A stretch of 64,000 nucleotides of DNA from JAGVSZ01 sp963747775 (GTDB lineage Bacteria; Pseudomonadota; Gammaproteobacteria; Burkholderiales; SG8-39): the NCBI GenBank assembly GCA_963747775.1, contig CAVVGT010000001.1, positions 372,001-436,000 of the forward strand, written 5' to 3'. The notes beneath the pieces are model-generated. The model was given only the letters and a program-made list of their open reading frames with translations. It searched no databases and was not told the origin of the DNA. Below, piece after piece: positions 52,360-60,807 of the stretch (the first letter of the stretch is position 1; each line of letters begins with the position of its first letter). A program made the position numbers and the translations under genes.

Positions 52360-53768
52360 TCAGGCGACGAGCAACGCGAGCTTCGCGAGGTGGCGGACTC
52401 GCCCCTCGATCGCGTCGGGCGGCTGACCGAGCGCCGCGGCGAGCGCGGCAAGCGTCGCGCGTGCCGTCGAGCAGCGGCAGCAGTCTCCGCACGACCTCGT
52501 CATCGAGCTTCACGGCGTCGTGGCGCAGGTTGGTGACGGAGTCTCCGTGCTCGAGCTGGGCCCGGGCCACCGCGCTCGCGACCGGCCGCTCGCCGGGCGT
52601 CGTCGCCAGGCGCGGCACGTGCACGTGCAGTTGGACCGCCCCGGCGCAGCGCCGCGGCCCAGGCCAGCCGCTGCAGGTAGTCGCCTTCGGACCCCGGGAC
52701 GCGCGCGCCGAGCTCGGCCAGCGTCAGCATGCCCGGCGCTGCGTCCTCGAGCGCGTCGAGCATGGCCTGGGGCAGCGCTTCATCGCCCTGCAGTGGCGGT
52801 GCCGCGGACGGGTCGCCGATCTGCACGCGGCGACGCGCCGACAGGCGGAACGCCGGGACCTTCTCGGGGCCGAGCCGTCGTTCGATCGCGACATCCTCGT
52901 GACAGAGCAGGGTCTGCCGGAAGCGGCGGCACTTGGCGAAGTCGAGGTACTGCTCGCGCGCGAGCGGATCGAGCGCGTCGAGCACGCGCTTCGCTTCCGG
53001 CGTCAGTCCGCCGTACGCCATCGCCACGAGCTCCGCTTCGCACAGGAACTGCAGACGATGCTTTCCGGCGTGCGCGATGAACTCGTGGAAGTAGACCGGT
53101 TCGTTCAGCTCGGCCAGGTCGTCGTGGAACAGGAAGCCGGCGTCGCGCGCGGTGAACCGCTCGAGCTCCGCCTTCATGAGCGCCGTGTATTGGTCCTGCA
53201 CGGTCCGGCCCTCGGCGAGGAGCCGCGCGAACCCTTGCGCCTCCGCGATGCGCTCGGCCGGCGTGCCGAGCTGGTCGGTGTGGAAGCGCAGCATCTCCCA
53301 CACCATGCGGCGGATGTAGCAACCGGGGTAGACGTTGTAGCTCACGAACGCCACGCCGCGAGGCGCAACGTGCCGCGCGATGAGCGCGAGCAGTCGATCG
53401 CGTGCATCGGCCGGGATCCACGAGTACAGGCCGTGCGCGATGATGTAGTCGAACGTGCCGGCGTCGGCGGGAAAGTCCGCGAGGTCGCGCTGCGCCAGCG
53501 TGATGTTTTCAAGACCGAGGCGCGCCACCATCCGCTGGCCGATCTCGATCGGCTGCGCGGCGAGATCGAAGCCGGTGAACGTGCTGCCCGGGAGCGCGTA
53601 GGCCATGGGAATGAGGTTTGCCGCGTCGCCGCACGCGACCTCGAGCACCCGGCAGCGCTCGACGGGCGCCGGCGTCATGCCGAAGAGCGTCGCCATCGTT
53701 GCCAGCCGCTCGGGGTGCGAGTCGGCGTACGGGTGGCCGGTGTAGGGAACTTCGTCGTAGGCGGTCAC
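52360..53768 (-). pseudogene. Class I SAM methyltransferase with regulatory domain, two frameshifts
   Basis: Starts MTAYDEVPYTGHPYADSHPER. Motif I VLEVACGDAANLIPMA, then DLAAQPIEIGQRM and a catalytic-type loop (IIAHGLYSWIPADARD). A 'methyltransferase regulatory domain' follows (FLFHDDLAELNEPVYFHEF). One extra base near 52643 shifts the frame (continuing AVQLHVHVPRLATTPGERP) and another near 52453 shifts it again (continuing LAALAAALGQPPDAIEGRVRHLAKLALLVA, TGA at 52360). Removing both gives an intact ~468-residue protein. Substrate unknown. Confidence 0.78.
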
Positions 53769-53872
53769 GGTCGGCGGATGCGTCGGGTTCCTTGGCGGGG
53801 CCCCGACTATACGACGCCCGACCGCGGTGCCGCGCTGCAGGTGTCAAACCGTGACAAATGACCGGCGGGCGA

Positions 53873-53901
53873 TTGAAACCCCTGCTGCGCTGATCCAGAA
53901 T
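53873..53901 (+). promoter_or_regulatory. Sigma-70-type promoter for the Hcp-like gene
   Basis: TTGAAA (5/6) and CAGAAT (4/6) with 17 bp between them, 48 bp before the ATG at 53950, in the divergent gap beside the methyltransferase gene. Confidence 0.55.
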
Positions 53902-53949
53902 GGCTTCGCATCCGCCGCTCGGCGGATCACTTTTATCTAGGGGAGGACC

Positions 53950-54540
53950 ATGCCAGAGACCGACAGCAAGCGCGGCGTTGCGGCAATGATCAAGCGCCCG
54001 CTACTCGCCGGTGCGCTCGCCGCGACGGCCGCGGTAGCACCCGGCGTCGCCGATGCGGCGACCGACATCTTTCTCAGGCTCGACGGAATCGTGGGCGAGT
54101 CGATGGACGCGAAGCACAAGGACCAGATCGAGATCCTGTCCTTCTCGCTCGGGTTCGTGAACCAGTCCACCGGCGGCGTGGGCGGCGGTGGGGGGACAGG
54201 CAAGGTCTCCTGCGGCGACGTGGTCCTCACGAAGAGCATCGACAAGTCGAGCCCGTCGCTGATCGGGGCCGTGATGACCGGGAAGCACATCAAGTCGGGC
54301 GTGCTCACGTTCACCATGGCGGGCGGGAAGGCGACGCAGGACTACTACACGCTCAGCCTGGCCGATCTGTTCGTGACCTCGATCCAGCAGTCGGACTCGG
54401 TGGGCGGGCCGAAGGTGACCGAGCAGGTGATGATCAGCGCCGCGACCTTCAAGTTCCAGTACCGGGCGCAAAGCCCGAGCGGGTCGCTCGGGACGCCGCA
54501 GACGTTCACCTTCGACTGCAAGGCGAACAAGGCCGGCTGA
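53950..54540 (+). CDS. Hcp-like (type VI tube-fold) protein with a Sec signal peptide
   Basis: 196 residues. The N-terminus carries a signal peptide (LLAGALAATAAVAPGVADA). The mature part is an Hcp fold: DIFLRLDGIVGESMDAKHKDQIEILSFS, GKVSCGDVVLTKSIDKSSP, GKHIKSGVLTFTMAGG, and the final strand FKFQYRAQ. T6SS Hcp is normally leaderless and cytoplasmic, so this family member is exported by Sec. Two Cys (KVSCGD, FDCKAN) could form a disulphide. No other T6SS gene is in the window. GGGGAGG precedes the ATG; a strong terminator follows. Confidence 0.88.
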   Translation: MPETDSKRGVAAMIKRPLLAGALAATAAVAPGVADAATDIFLRLDGIVGESMDAKHKDQIEILSFSLGFVNQSTGGVGGGGGTGKVSCGDVVLTKSIDKSSPSLIGAVMTGKHIKSGVLTFTMAGGKATQDYYTLSLADLFVTSIQQSDSVGGPKVTEQVMISAATFKFQYRAQSPSGSLGTPQTFTFDCKANKAG

Positions 54541-54561
54541 CGAGCGACCTGCCCCGGCCCG

Positions 54562-54596
54562 CGCCGCGACGGGAAACCGTCGCGGCGTTTTGTTTT
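54562..54596 (+). terminator. Rho-independent terminator after the Hcp-like gene
   Basis: An 11-bp perfect stem (CGCCGCGACGG / CCGTCGCGGCG) with a GAAA tetraloop, followed by TTTTGTTTT. It starts 22 bp after the stop and is the clearest terminator in the window. Confidence 0.92.
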
Positions 54597-54654
54597 CACG
54601 AAACCGTCGCCGGATCGTGGCAGAATCGGCGCGCATCGTTCAAGGAGAGTCTCC

Positions 54655-54771
54655 ATGCGCATTCGCCATTTCGTCGAATTCTCATTCCTTCAGAACCGCC
54701 CCGGCGAGAGCCGGCGCGTACGCCGCGGCAGCTTTGCACAAGATTGGCACACCTCTTTCACTGTTGTCTGA
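54655..54771 (+). CDS. Possible 38-residue leader or remnant ORF
   Basis: ATG 54655 has a good AAGGAG seven bases upstream and opens a 38-codon frame (MRIRHFVEFSFLQNRP...) ending at TGA 54769-54771, just before the 3HB-oligomer hydrolase. A CAGAAT hexamer lies 30 bp before it. No homology is recognised and it has no signal or membrane segment. It may be a translated leader, a small protein, or the start of a lost gene. Confidence 0.3.
   Translation: MRIRHFVEFSFLQNRPGESRRVRRGSFAQDWHTSFTVV
54744..54760 (+). promoter_or_regulatory. Possible sigma-54-like promoter before the 3HB-oligomer hydrolase
   Basis: TTGGCAC, 5 bp, TTTCA: the -24 element is perfect and the spacing correct, but the -12 GC is TC. 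It lies 62 bp before the hydrolase start. A weak candidate only. Confidence 0.25.
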
Positions 54772-54821
54772 TCGGCCCACATGAATTACCCTCACGCCAC
54801 CTTGGAAGGAGGGAGGAGCTC

Positions 54822-56945
54822 ATGAAACGATTCAATTTGCTCACGCTCGTCGCGGTTTTCGCTGCGTTCAACGCAACAGCGGTTTTCGCGCACGATGACG
54901 ACGCGCCAATCATTCGCGGCAGCGTAAGTGTCACCGTCTATGACGGTGTTACGGATGACCTTCTGTCAGCGGGCCTCAACTTGGCCGGCCTCGAAACGAC
55001 GAATCCAGCGGTTCCCGCACCCGGCTTCGTCGATCCGCTGAACCCGACGCCGGCGGAGCTCCGCAAGCGCGCCATCTATGGCAACTATCGCGGCATCGTC
55101 GATACGGTTGCTGCCGGCGGAATGGGTCTCTTGTGGGGTCCGGGATCGCCCGGAGCGCCGACGTTCGCCGCGCCGGTGCAGCCGGGTCTGATCCCGGGAG
55201 TGGAGTACAAGGCGTATCTGCGCAGCCCCGACTGGCACGGGCACGTCAACAACGTGCCCGCCGCGGTGCAGATTCCGCGCCACTTCAACAAGAACAAGCC
55301 GTGCATCGTGGCGGCGGTCCCCTCCGGCTCGCGCAGCCTGTACGGCGGCATCGCCGTCGCCGAGTGGGCGTTGTTCAAGGGCTGCGCCGTCGCCCTTCCC
55401 GGCAAGGGCACCGACACCGGCTTTCACCTGCTCGGCGCGGAAGCCGCAGCGTACGCAGTCGACGACATCAACGGCGTCTTCGGTCCGGCCGACACGATCG
55501 GCGACGACGCGCAGTTCGCAGTCAGGGACTCGCGCCGGCTCGACGAGTACCTGGCCGCGAACCCGCATCGCATCGCGATCAAGCACGCGCATTCGCAACT
55601 CAACCCCGAACGCCTCTGGGGGCAGTATGCCCTCAAGGGAATCGAGTTCGCGTTCTGGGCACTGAACGATCATTTCGGAGCGAAAGGCGGCAAGCGCTTC
55701 GATCGCAAGAACACCCTCGTGATCGCGGCGGGCGCGTCGAATGGCGGCGGGATGGCGCTGCGCGCCCTGGAGGACGACGAGAAGGGGCTGATCGACGGTC
55801 TGGTCGTAACCGAGCCGAACATCGGACCGGAAGACGGTCGCTTCGTAATCCGCTTCGGCAATGACCCGCCCTTCGATCCGGCCGGGCGCAGCATCTACGA
55901 CTCGATGACGCTGATGAGCGTCTATGCAGCGTGCGCCGCGCTCGCGCCGGGCGCCGCGGGCACGCCGCTCCTTCCTCCTCCGGCATTGGCGGCGAACCGC
56001 TGCCTGTCGCTGAAGGAGAAAGGACTGGTCTCCGGAACGACGACCGCCGAACAGGCCGCCGCCGCGCTGGCGGTGATCCGTGCGCACGGCTACGCCGCCG
56101 CGCAGGACTGGGGCATCGCTTCCCATGACGCACTGAACCTCTGGCGTTCGCTGCAGGTCACTTATGCCAACGCGTATGGTCGCTTCGCGGTCCAGGACAA
56201 CCTATGTGGCATGAGCTTCGCGGCGACGGACGCGGCGGGGCTGCCGACGGCGATCGCGGAGGCCGTCGCGAAGCGGCTGTTCGCCGACAGCTCGGGCGTC
56301 CCGGCGACGGGCGGTGTCAACCTCATCGCCGACCGCGCGAAGCAGGGACCGATCCTGGAGAACCTGGCCATCTCGCCTTCCACCAACCGGATGGACCTGA
56401 ATATCGACGGCGCCCTGTGTTTCCGCTCCCTGCAGACGGGGCAGGGTCTGACCGACGCGCGCACGTGGTTCGATCACGCCCGCGTGAGGCACGGCACGCG
56501 CGAAATCGAGACCACCGGGCGGCTGCACGGCAAACCGGCGATCGTCATTCACGGGCGCCGCGATGCGCTAGTGTTCCCCAACCTCCAGTCGCGGGCCTAC
56601 TACGGCCTCAACCAGCAGAAGGAGGGCAAGGAGAGCCGCCTGAGGTACATCGAGGTCACGACCGGCCAGCACTTCGACGCCTTCATCTCGACGTTCTTCG
56701 TCGGCGCGACCGGCGCGCAGTTCGCGCCGTTGCACTACTACTTCGTGAAGGCGATGGACAGCATGTACGCGCATCTCACGAGCGGCGCGGGTCTGCCGCC
56801 TTCGCAGGTGGTGCGGCCGACACCGCGCGGTGCGACCCCGTACTCGAGCGCCAACGTGCCGGCGCTGCTGCCGCTACCCTCGCTCACGCCGGCGGCCGGC
56901 GACCGCATCATCTTCACCGACGGGGTGCTCTCGATTCCCGAATAG
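54822..56945 (+). CDS. Extracellular/periplasmic D-(-)-3-hydroxybutyrate oligomer hydrolase
   Basis: 707 residues, typical for the family (about 690-720). Signal peptide (LLTLVAVFAAFNATAVFA) followed by HDDDAPI; then YLRSPDWHGHVNNVPAAVQIP, PSGSRSLYGGIAVAEWALFKGCAV, the nucleophile region AAGASNGGGMAL (Ser near residue 305), and a late region with GKPAIVIHGRRDALVFP (Asp) and EVTTGQHFDAF (His). It hydrolyses 3-hydroxybutyrate dimers and oligomers released from PHB. The upstream frame to 54744 is ignored because GGAGGAG precedes ATG 54822. Likely a type II secretion candidate; the T2SS cluster is 2.5 kb away. Confidence 0.9.
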   Translation: MKRFNLLTLVAVFAAFNATAVFAHDDDAPIIRGSVSVTVYDGVTDDLLSAGLNLAGLETTNPAVPAPGFVDPLNPTPAELRKRAIYGNYRGIVDTVAAGGMGLLWGPGSPGAPTFAAPVQPGLIPGVEYKAYLRSPDWHGHVNNVPAAVQIPRHFNKNKPCIVAAVPSGSRSLYGGIAVAEWALFKGCAVALPGKGTDTGFHLLGAEAAAYAVDDINGVFGPADTIGDDAQFAVRDSRRLDEYLAANPHRIAIKHAHSQLNPERLWGQYALKGIEFAFWALNDHFGAKGGKRFDRKNTLVIAAGASNGGGMALRALEDDEKGLIDGLVVTEPNIGPEDGRFVIRFGNDPPFDPAGRSIYDSMTLMSVYAACAALAPGAAGTPLLPPPALAANRCLSLKEKGLVSGTTTAEQAAAALAVIRAHGYAAAQDWGIASHDALNLWRSLQVTYANAYGRFAVQDNLCGMSFAATDAAGLPTAIAEAVAKRLFADSSGVPATGGVNLIADRAKQGPILENLAISPSTNRMDLNIDGALCFRSLQTGQGLTDARTWFDHARVRHGTREIETTGRLHGKPAIVIHGRRDALVFPNLQSRAYYGLNQQKEGKESRLRYIEVTTGQHFDAFISTFFVGATGAQFAPLHYYFVKAMDSMYAHLTSGAGLPPSQVVRPTPRGATPYSSANVPALLPLPSLTPAAGDRIIFTDGVLSIPE

Positions 56946-56997
56946 ATACGCGTACCTTGCGGGCGGCTCGCGAATAGCGGCAGCATGCAGAAACGAC

Positions 56998-57025
56998 AAC
57001 GCCGCCAGTGGGCGGCGTTCTCTTT
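56998..57025. terminator. Bidirectional terminator between convergent genes
   Basis: A 9-bp stem (AACGCCGCC / GGCGGCGTT) with a 4-base loop and CTCTTT after it, lying between the hydrolase stop and the end of the NHL-type gene. The AA on the other side gives a TT in the opposite direction, so it can serve both convergent transcripts. Confidence 0.75.
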
Positions 57026-57039
57026 ACGGCGGTGTGCGG

Positions 57040-58132
57040 CTACCGCTCGGGCAGCCTGATCCGCGACACGGTCCAGAGCTTCACGTCCTCTTCGACCTCG
57101 TCGCCGGGGTCGTCGGTGAGCGGCAGCGCGAGATTGGTGACGTACATCCAGTCGTCGACGATCACGAGGCTGGCGGGAAAAAGGAGTCCGCGCGGCGCGC
57201 CATGGCGATCGATGCCGCGGAACTCGCCGAACCGGCGGATCACGCGGCCCTTGTCGTTGACCGAGACGACCTCGTCGTTCTGGTTCGCTGCGACCCACAG
57301 CCGGCCGTCGTCGTCGAACGCGACGCCGTCCGCGCCGTTGATGCTTTCGGTGAAAACGCTCACCTTCTTCGCGCCGAGTCGACCTTCAGGACGCGATCGT
57401 CGCCCGTGTTGGCCACGAAGAGGGTCGCCCCGTCACGGCTGACGGCCACCCCGTTCGCGCCGAACGGCGGGAAGCCGGCCGTCGCGAGCAGCGGATCGTG
57501 GCCACGAGCGTCATGACGGCACAGGGCTTCGTGCAGCCGGCTGCGTTCTCGATGTAGTAGATCGCGCCCTGGAAGGAGTCCGACATGTAGAGCCGGCCGT
57601 GGCGGTCAAAGGCCATCGCGTTGGGCGCGGAAACGTTCGGCCCGAACGTGATGGTATCCGTGCTGCCGTCGGGATTATTGGTTTCGGTGCGCGTCGCGGG
57701 GGGCCGATGACCTTCGGCATCGTCGGCGACGTCTTCGATCGGCGATGCATCGGTGAAGTCGGCCGCGATGCGCTGGATCTTCGACGCGCCGAGGCCCGCG
57801 AGATTCCTGACGTTCGCGATGTACACCTGCGGTGGTCCCGGATCGAACGCGAGCCCGAGCAGCGGCTGGCCGCCGAAGTCGCGCGCGGCGATCAGCGTGC
57901 CGTGACGCGAGTACCGCAGGAGCTTGTTCGGCGCCCCGAAGTCGAACGTCGCGACGTAGATCTCGCCGGTGCGCGGATTGGCGGTGATGCCCTCCGGGAA
58001 CCTCACGCCGGCGGGCAGCGTGACGAACTCGTGCACGGCCTCCCGCCGGTCCCAGCCGTCGTCGTCGTCGGCCAGGGCGAGCCCGGACGCGAGCACTACC
58101 GCTCCGACGCATGTCAATGCGATCTTCTTCAC
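57040..58132 (-). pseudogene. Exported NHL/SMP-30-like beta-propeller protein, two frameshifts
   Basis: GTG start at 58132 behind GGAGGAG; signal peptide (LTCVGAVVLASGLALA) then DDDDGWDRRE. Propeller repeats are clear: FPEGITANPRTGEIYVATF, LLGLAFDPGPPQVYIANV, PNAMAFDRHGRLYMSDS, GANGVAVSRDGATLFVANTG, INGADGVAFDDDGRLWVAAN. The frame is broken near 57499 and 57376; adding one base at each restores a continuous protein to TGA 57040 (~363 residues). Such propellers can be lactonases or binding scaffolds. Confidence 0.8.
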
Positions 58133-58215
58133 GGTCTCCTCCTTGTTGTCCCGCGCCGAGAAACGCGCGCCCGGCAATTGTAAGCACCGCAGCCGGCGCG
58201 GAGGAAACGATCGAC

Positions 58216-58248
58216 GCAACGGCGGCGCGGCGCGGGCCGCGCCGTTGC
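58216..58248 (-). terminator. Terminator-like hairpin after the CHRD gene
   Basis: An 8-bp GC-only stem (GGCGCGGC / GCCGCGCC) with a 4-base loop, extended by partial pairing of GCAACGGC with GTTGC. It lies just past the CHRD stop. The tail is not U-rich, so efficiency is doubtful. Confidence 0.35.
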
Positions 58249-58265
58249 GGCGCACAAGGCCGGCG

Positions 58266-58844
58266 TCAGTCGTCGTCCGTGCGGATCTGGCCGCGGATCT
58301 CGCCCGGCGGGAACAGCGATGAGTGGACGTTCGCGTAGGTCGTGCCCGCCCGGATGGCCCGCAGCAGCTCGCCGAACTCCCCGGCATCGAGCCCTTGCCC
58401 GGTGGCGGCGAGGACCTGGGCGGGCGTGATCGTCCCGGACACGGTGCCTTCCTGCACGCACTGCGGCGTGAGGGCCGCGACCGCAGCCGGCGCCGGCGTA
58501 CCGGCGGTCTGGCAGAGCCAGACCGTGATGCCGCCGACGGTATGGTGCTGGCCGAAGTGGATGTGCGCCTGGGTGACGGTGCCCTCGAGCCCGTCGTAGG
58601 TCAGCTTGTAGTGGATCGCCTCCGCGCGCCGGTCGAGCGTGGCGCGGAAGGTGCCGCGCCCCGTGCTCGAGACGGCGCCGCGCAGGGTGGCCGGCGGCCC
58701 GGCCGAGAAATGCACTTCGTTGAAGCCGGAGAGCCGCGCGCGAAAGCCGCGGTCCTTGTCGTCGTCATCGGCCGCCGCGGGTGCGGCGGTCAGGGCGAGC
58801 CCCAGGGCGGCGAGCGCTACAGGCAGGTTGCGGGTACGTGTCAT
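58266..58844 (-). CDS. Exported CHRD-domain protein
   Basis: 192 residues. Signal peptide (LAALGLALTAAPAAA), Asp-rich mature start (DDDDKDRG), then CHRD domain: FRARLSGFNEV, GRGTFRATLDRRAEAIHYKLTYDGLEG, VTQAHIHFGQHHTVGGITVWLC, and NVHSSLFPPGEIRGQI. The His of AHIHFG and NVHS are the domain's hallmarks. CHRD domains (from chordin) are beta-rich and of unknown bacterial function. It lies upstream of and in the same direction as the propeller gene, 133 bp away. Confidence 0.9.
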   Translation of the reverse strand: MTRTRNLPVALAALGLALTAAPAAADDDDKDRGFRARLSGFNEVHFSAGPPATLRGAVSSTGRGTFRATLDRRAEAIHYKLTYDGLEGTVTQAHIHFGQHHTVGGITVWLCQTAGTPAPAAVAALTPQCVQEGTVSGTITPAQVLAATGQGLDAGEFGELLRAIRAGTTYANVHSSLFPPGEIRGQIRTDDD

Positions 58845-58927
58845 CGGGGTGTCTCCTCCTGGAGGGGAAGGGCGGGCGGGGCGTGCGCCCCGCGCGGAGG
58901 AAACACCCGTGCGCCGTCCAATATTCC

Positions 58928-58961
58928 CTTCCCGCGCCGGCCCGGCGGCCGGGGCGGGAAG
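58928..58961. terminator. Strong hairpin between aidB and the CHRD gene
   Basis: An interrupted 14-bp stem (CTTCCCGC...CCGGCC / GGCCGG...GCGGGAAG, one mismatch) with a 4-base loop. It lies 20 bp past the aidB stop. No U tract follows on either strand, so termination is only likely. Confidence 0.45.
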
Positions 58962-58980
58962 CGGGCGCGGAGCGCCCGCA

Positions 58981-60651
58981 CTACGTCCGGATGCGCGCCC
59001 GCTCCAGGATCGTTTCGACCTCGACCCGTCCGGGCAGCGTGCCGAACGACTTCCCGCCGTCGCGGCCGAGCCGCGCAGTGCAGAACGCGTCGACCACCTC
59101 CTTCGTCGAATGCTGCACGAGCAGCGCGGCCGAGACGACCTGCGCGAGCAGCTCGGTGATGCGCCGGGCGCGGCCCTCCAGCCCGTGGGCGTTGCCGAGC
59201 TCGGTGCCGATCACGTCCAGGTAACGCGACACGCGGCCGTCGGCGGCGATCGCCGGCCCGAGCTCGCGGAACAGCGCCTCGCGCGCGTTGGGGGTCTTCT
59301 CCATCGCGCGCAGCACGTCCAGGCAGATCACGTTGCCGCTGCCTTCCCAGATGCCGTTCACGGGCGCCTCGCGGTACAGGCGGGCGACCGGGTGCTCGTC
59401 GACGTAGCCGTTGCCGCCGATGCACTCCATCGCCTCGCCCACGAACATCGGCAGGCGCTTGCACAGCCAGAACTTGGCGACCGGCGTGAGGATGCGCGTG
59501 AGCAGCCGCTCGTGCTCGTCGTCCTGCTGGCGGTCGAAGGCGCGCGCGAGCCGGAACGCGAGCAGGGTCGCGGCCTCGGCCTCGATCGCGAGGTCGGCGA
59601 GCACGTTCTGCATCAGCGGCTGCGCGTCGAGCGCGCGACCGAACGCGACGCGGTGCGCGCAGTGGTGCAGCGCCTGGTTGAGCGCGGCGCGCATCATGCC
59701 GGCGACCGCGACCACGATGTCGAAGCGCGTGAGGTGCGCCATCTCGATGAGCGTGGCGATGCCGCGCCCCGGCTCGCCGACGAGCTGCGCGAGCGTGCCG
59801 TCGTACTCGATCTCGGCGGAGGCATTGGAGCGGTTGCCGACCTTGTCCTTCAGCCGCTGGATCAGGAAGCGGTTGCGCTGGCCGTCGGGCATCACGCGCG
59901 GCACGAGGAAGCAGGTGATCGCGCCTTCGAGCAGCGCGAGGGTGAGGAAGCCGTCCGACATCGGCGCCGAGCAGAACCACTTGTGGCCGCGCAGCTCGTA
60001 CCAGTCGGCGCTCAGGCGGCGCGCGCGAGTCTGCGTGGAACGCAGGTCCGAGCCGCCCTGTTTTTCGGTCATCGCCATGCCGACCATCGCGCCGAGCTTG
60101 TCCGGCACCGGCACGAGTCGCGGGTCGTAATGGTCCGCGGTGAGCTTCGGCTCCCACGTCTTCGCCAGCGCGGGCGTGCCGCGCAGCACCTGCACCGACG
60201 CGAAGGTCATCGTGATCGGGCACGCGGTGCCGTTCTCGCCCTGGTTCCACAGATAGTTGAGCGCGGCACGCGCAACAAAGCCGCCGCCGCGCGCCGCGGT
60301 CCACGCCGTGGAGTGCAGCCCGTTCGCGAGCGCGAGGGTCATCAGCTCGTGGTAGGCCGGGTGGTACTCGATCTCGTCGATGCGGTGGCCGAACGCGTCG
60401 TGCGTGCGCAGCTCCGGGGCCACCCGGTTCGCCTGCGACGCGAGCATCTGCAGCCGTTCGCTCCCGACCAGCTCGCCGAGGTCGTCGGCGCGGCCCGCGA
60501 TCCAGCTCCCGCCGGCGCGCTGGACGGCATCGCGCAGGATCGCGTCGCCGGACCAGGCGTTGTAGCCGACGAGCGGCGGCGGCTGGTTGGTGACCTGGTG
60601 GGTCGGCCGGGTAAAGCGGATGGTGTCGAGGTCTTCGAGGCGGTCGTTCAT
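58981..60651 (-). CDS. aidB: AidB-type acyl-CoA dehydrogenase-family protein
   Basis: 556 residues, close to E. coli AidB. The match is visible from THQVTNQPPPLVGYNAWSGD, through YHPAYHELM, ENGTACPITMTFA, MAMTEKQGGSDLRSTQTRA (FAD/substrate region) and MECIGGNGYVDEHPVARLYREAPVNGIWEGSGNVICLDVLRA. AidB binds FAD and DNA and protects against alkylation damage; a dehydrogenase activity is weak. Start at 60651 is chosen for its GGAGG spacing; 60678 is an alternative ATG. Confidence 0.9.
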   Translation of the reverse strand: MNDRLEDLDTIRFTRPTHQVTNQPPPLVGYNAWSGDAILRDAVQRAGGSWIAGRADDLGELVGSERLQMLASQANRVAPELRTHDAFGHRIDEIEYHPAYHELMTLALANGLHSTAWTAARGGGFVARAALNYLWNQGENGTACPITMTFASVQVLRGTPALAKTWEPKLTADHYDPRLVPVPDKLGAMVGMAMTEKQGGSDLRSTQTRARRLSADWYELRGHKWFCSAPMSDGFLTLALLEGAITCFLVPRVMPDGQRNRFLIQRLKDKVGNRSNASAEIEYDGTLAQLVGEPGRGIATLIEMAHLTRFDIVVAVAGMMRAALNQALHHCAHRVAFGRALDAQPLMQNVLADLAIEAEAATLLAFRLARAFDRQQDDEHERLLTRILTPVAKFWLCKRLPMFVGEAMECIGGNGYVDEHPVARLYREAPVNGIWEGSGNVICLDVLRAMEKTPNAREALFRELGPAIAADGRVSRYLDVIGTELGNAHGLEGRARRITELLAQVVSAALLVQHSTKEVVDAFCTARLGRDGGKSFGTLPGRVEVETILERARIRT

Positions 60652-60807
60652 GCGGGCCTCCGAGGGTGTGTCTGCCATGTTACGCGCGGGTCCGCCCCGC
60701 TGCCCGGCGGGTTCGTGGCGGTTCCATGACCTACTGCCGCCGGCGGGCGTTGCTCACATTCGGAAGCGCGAGCTGCGGCCATTCGAGCTGCGGGACGCGG
60801 CCGCGCG

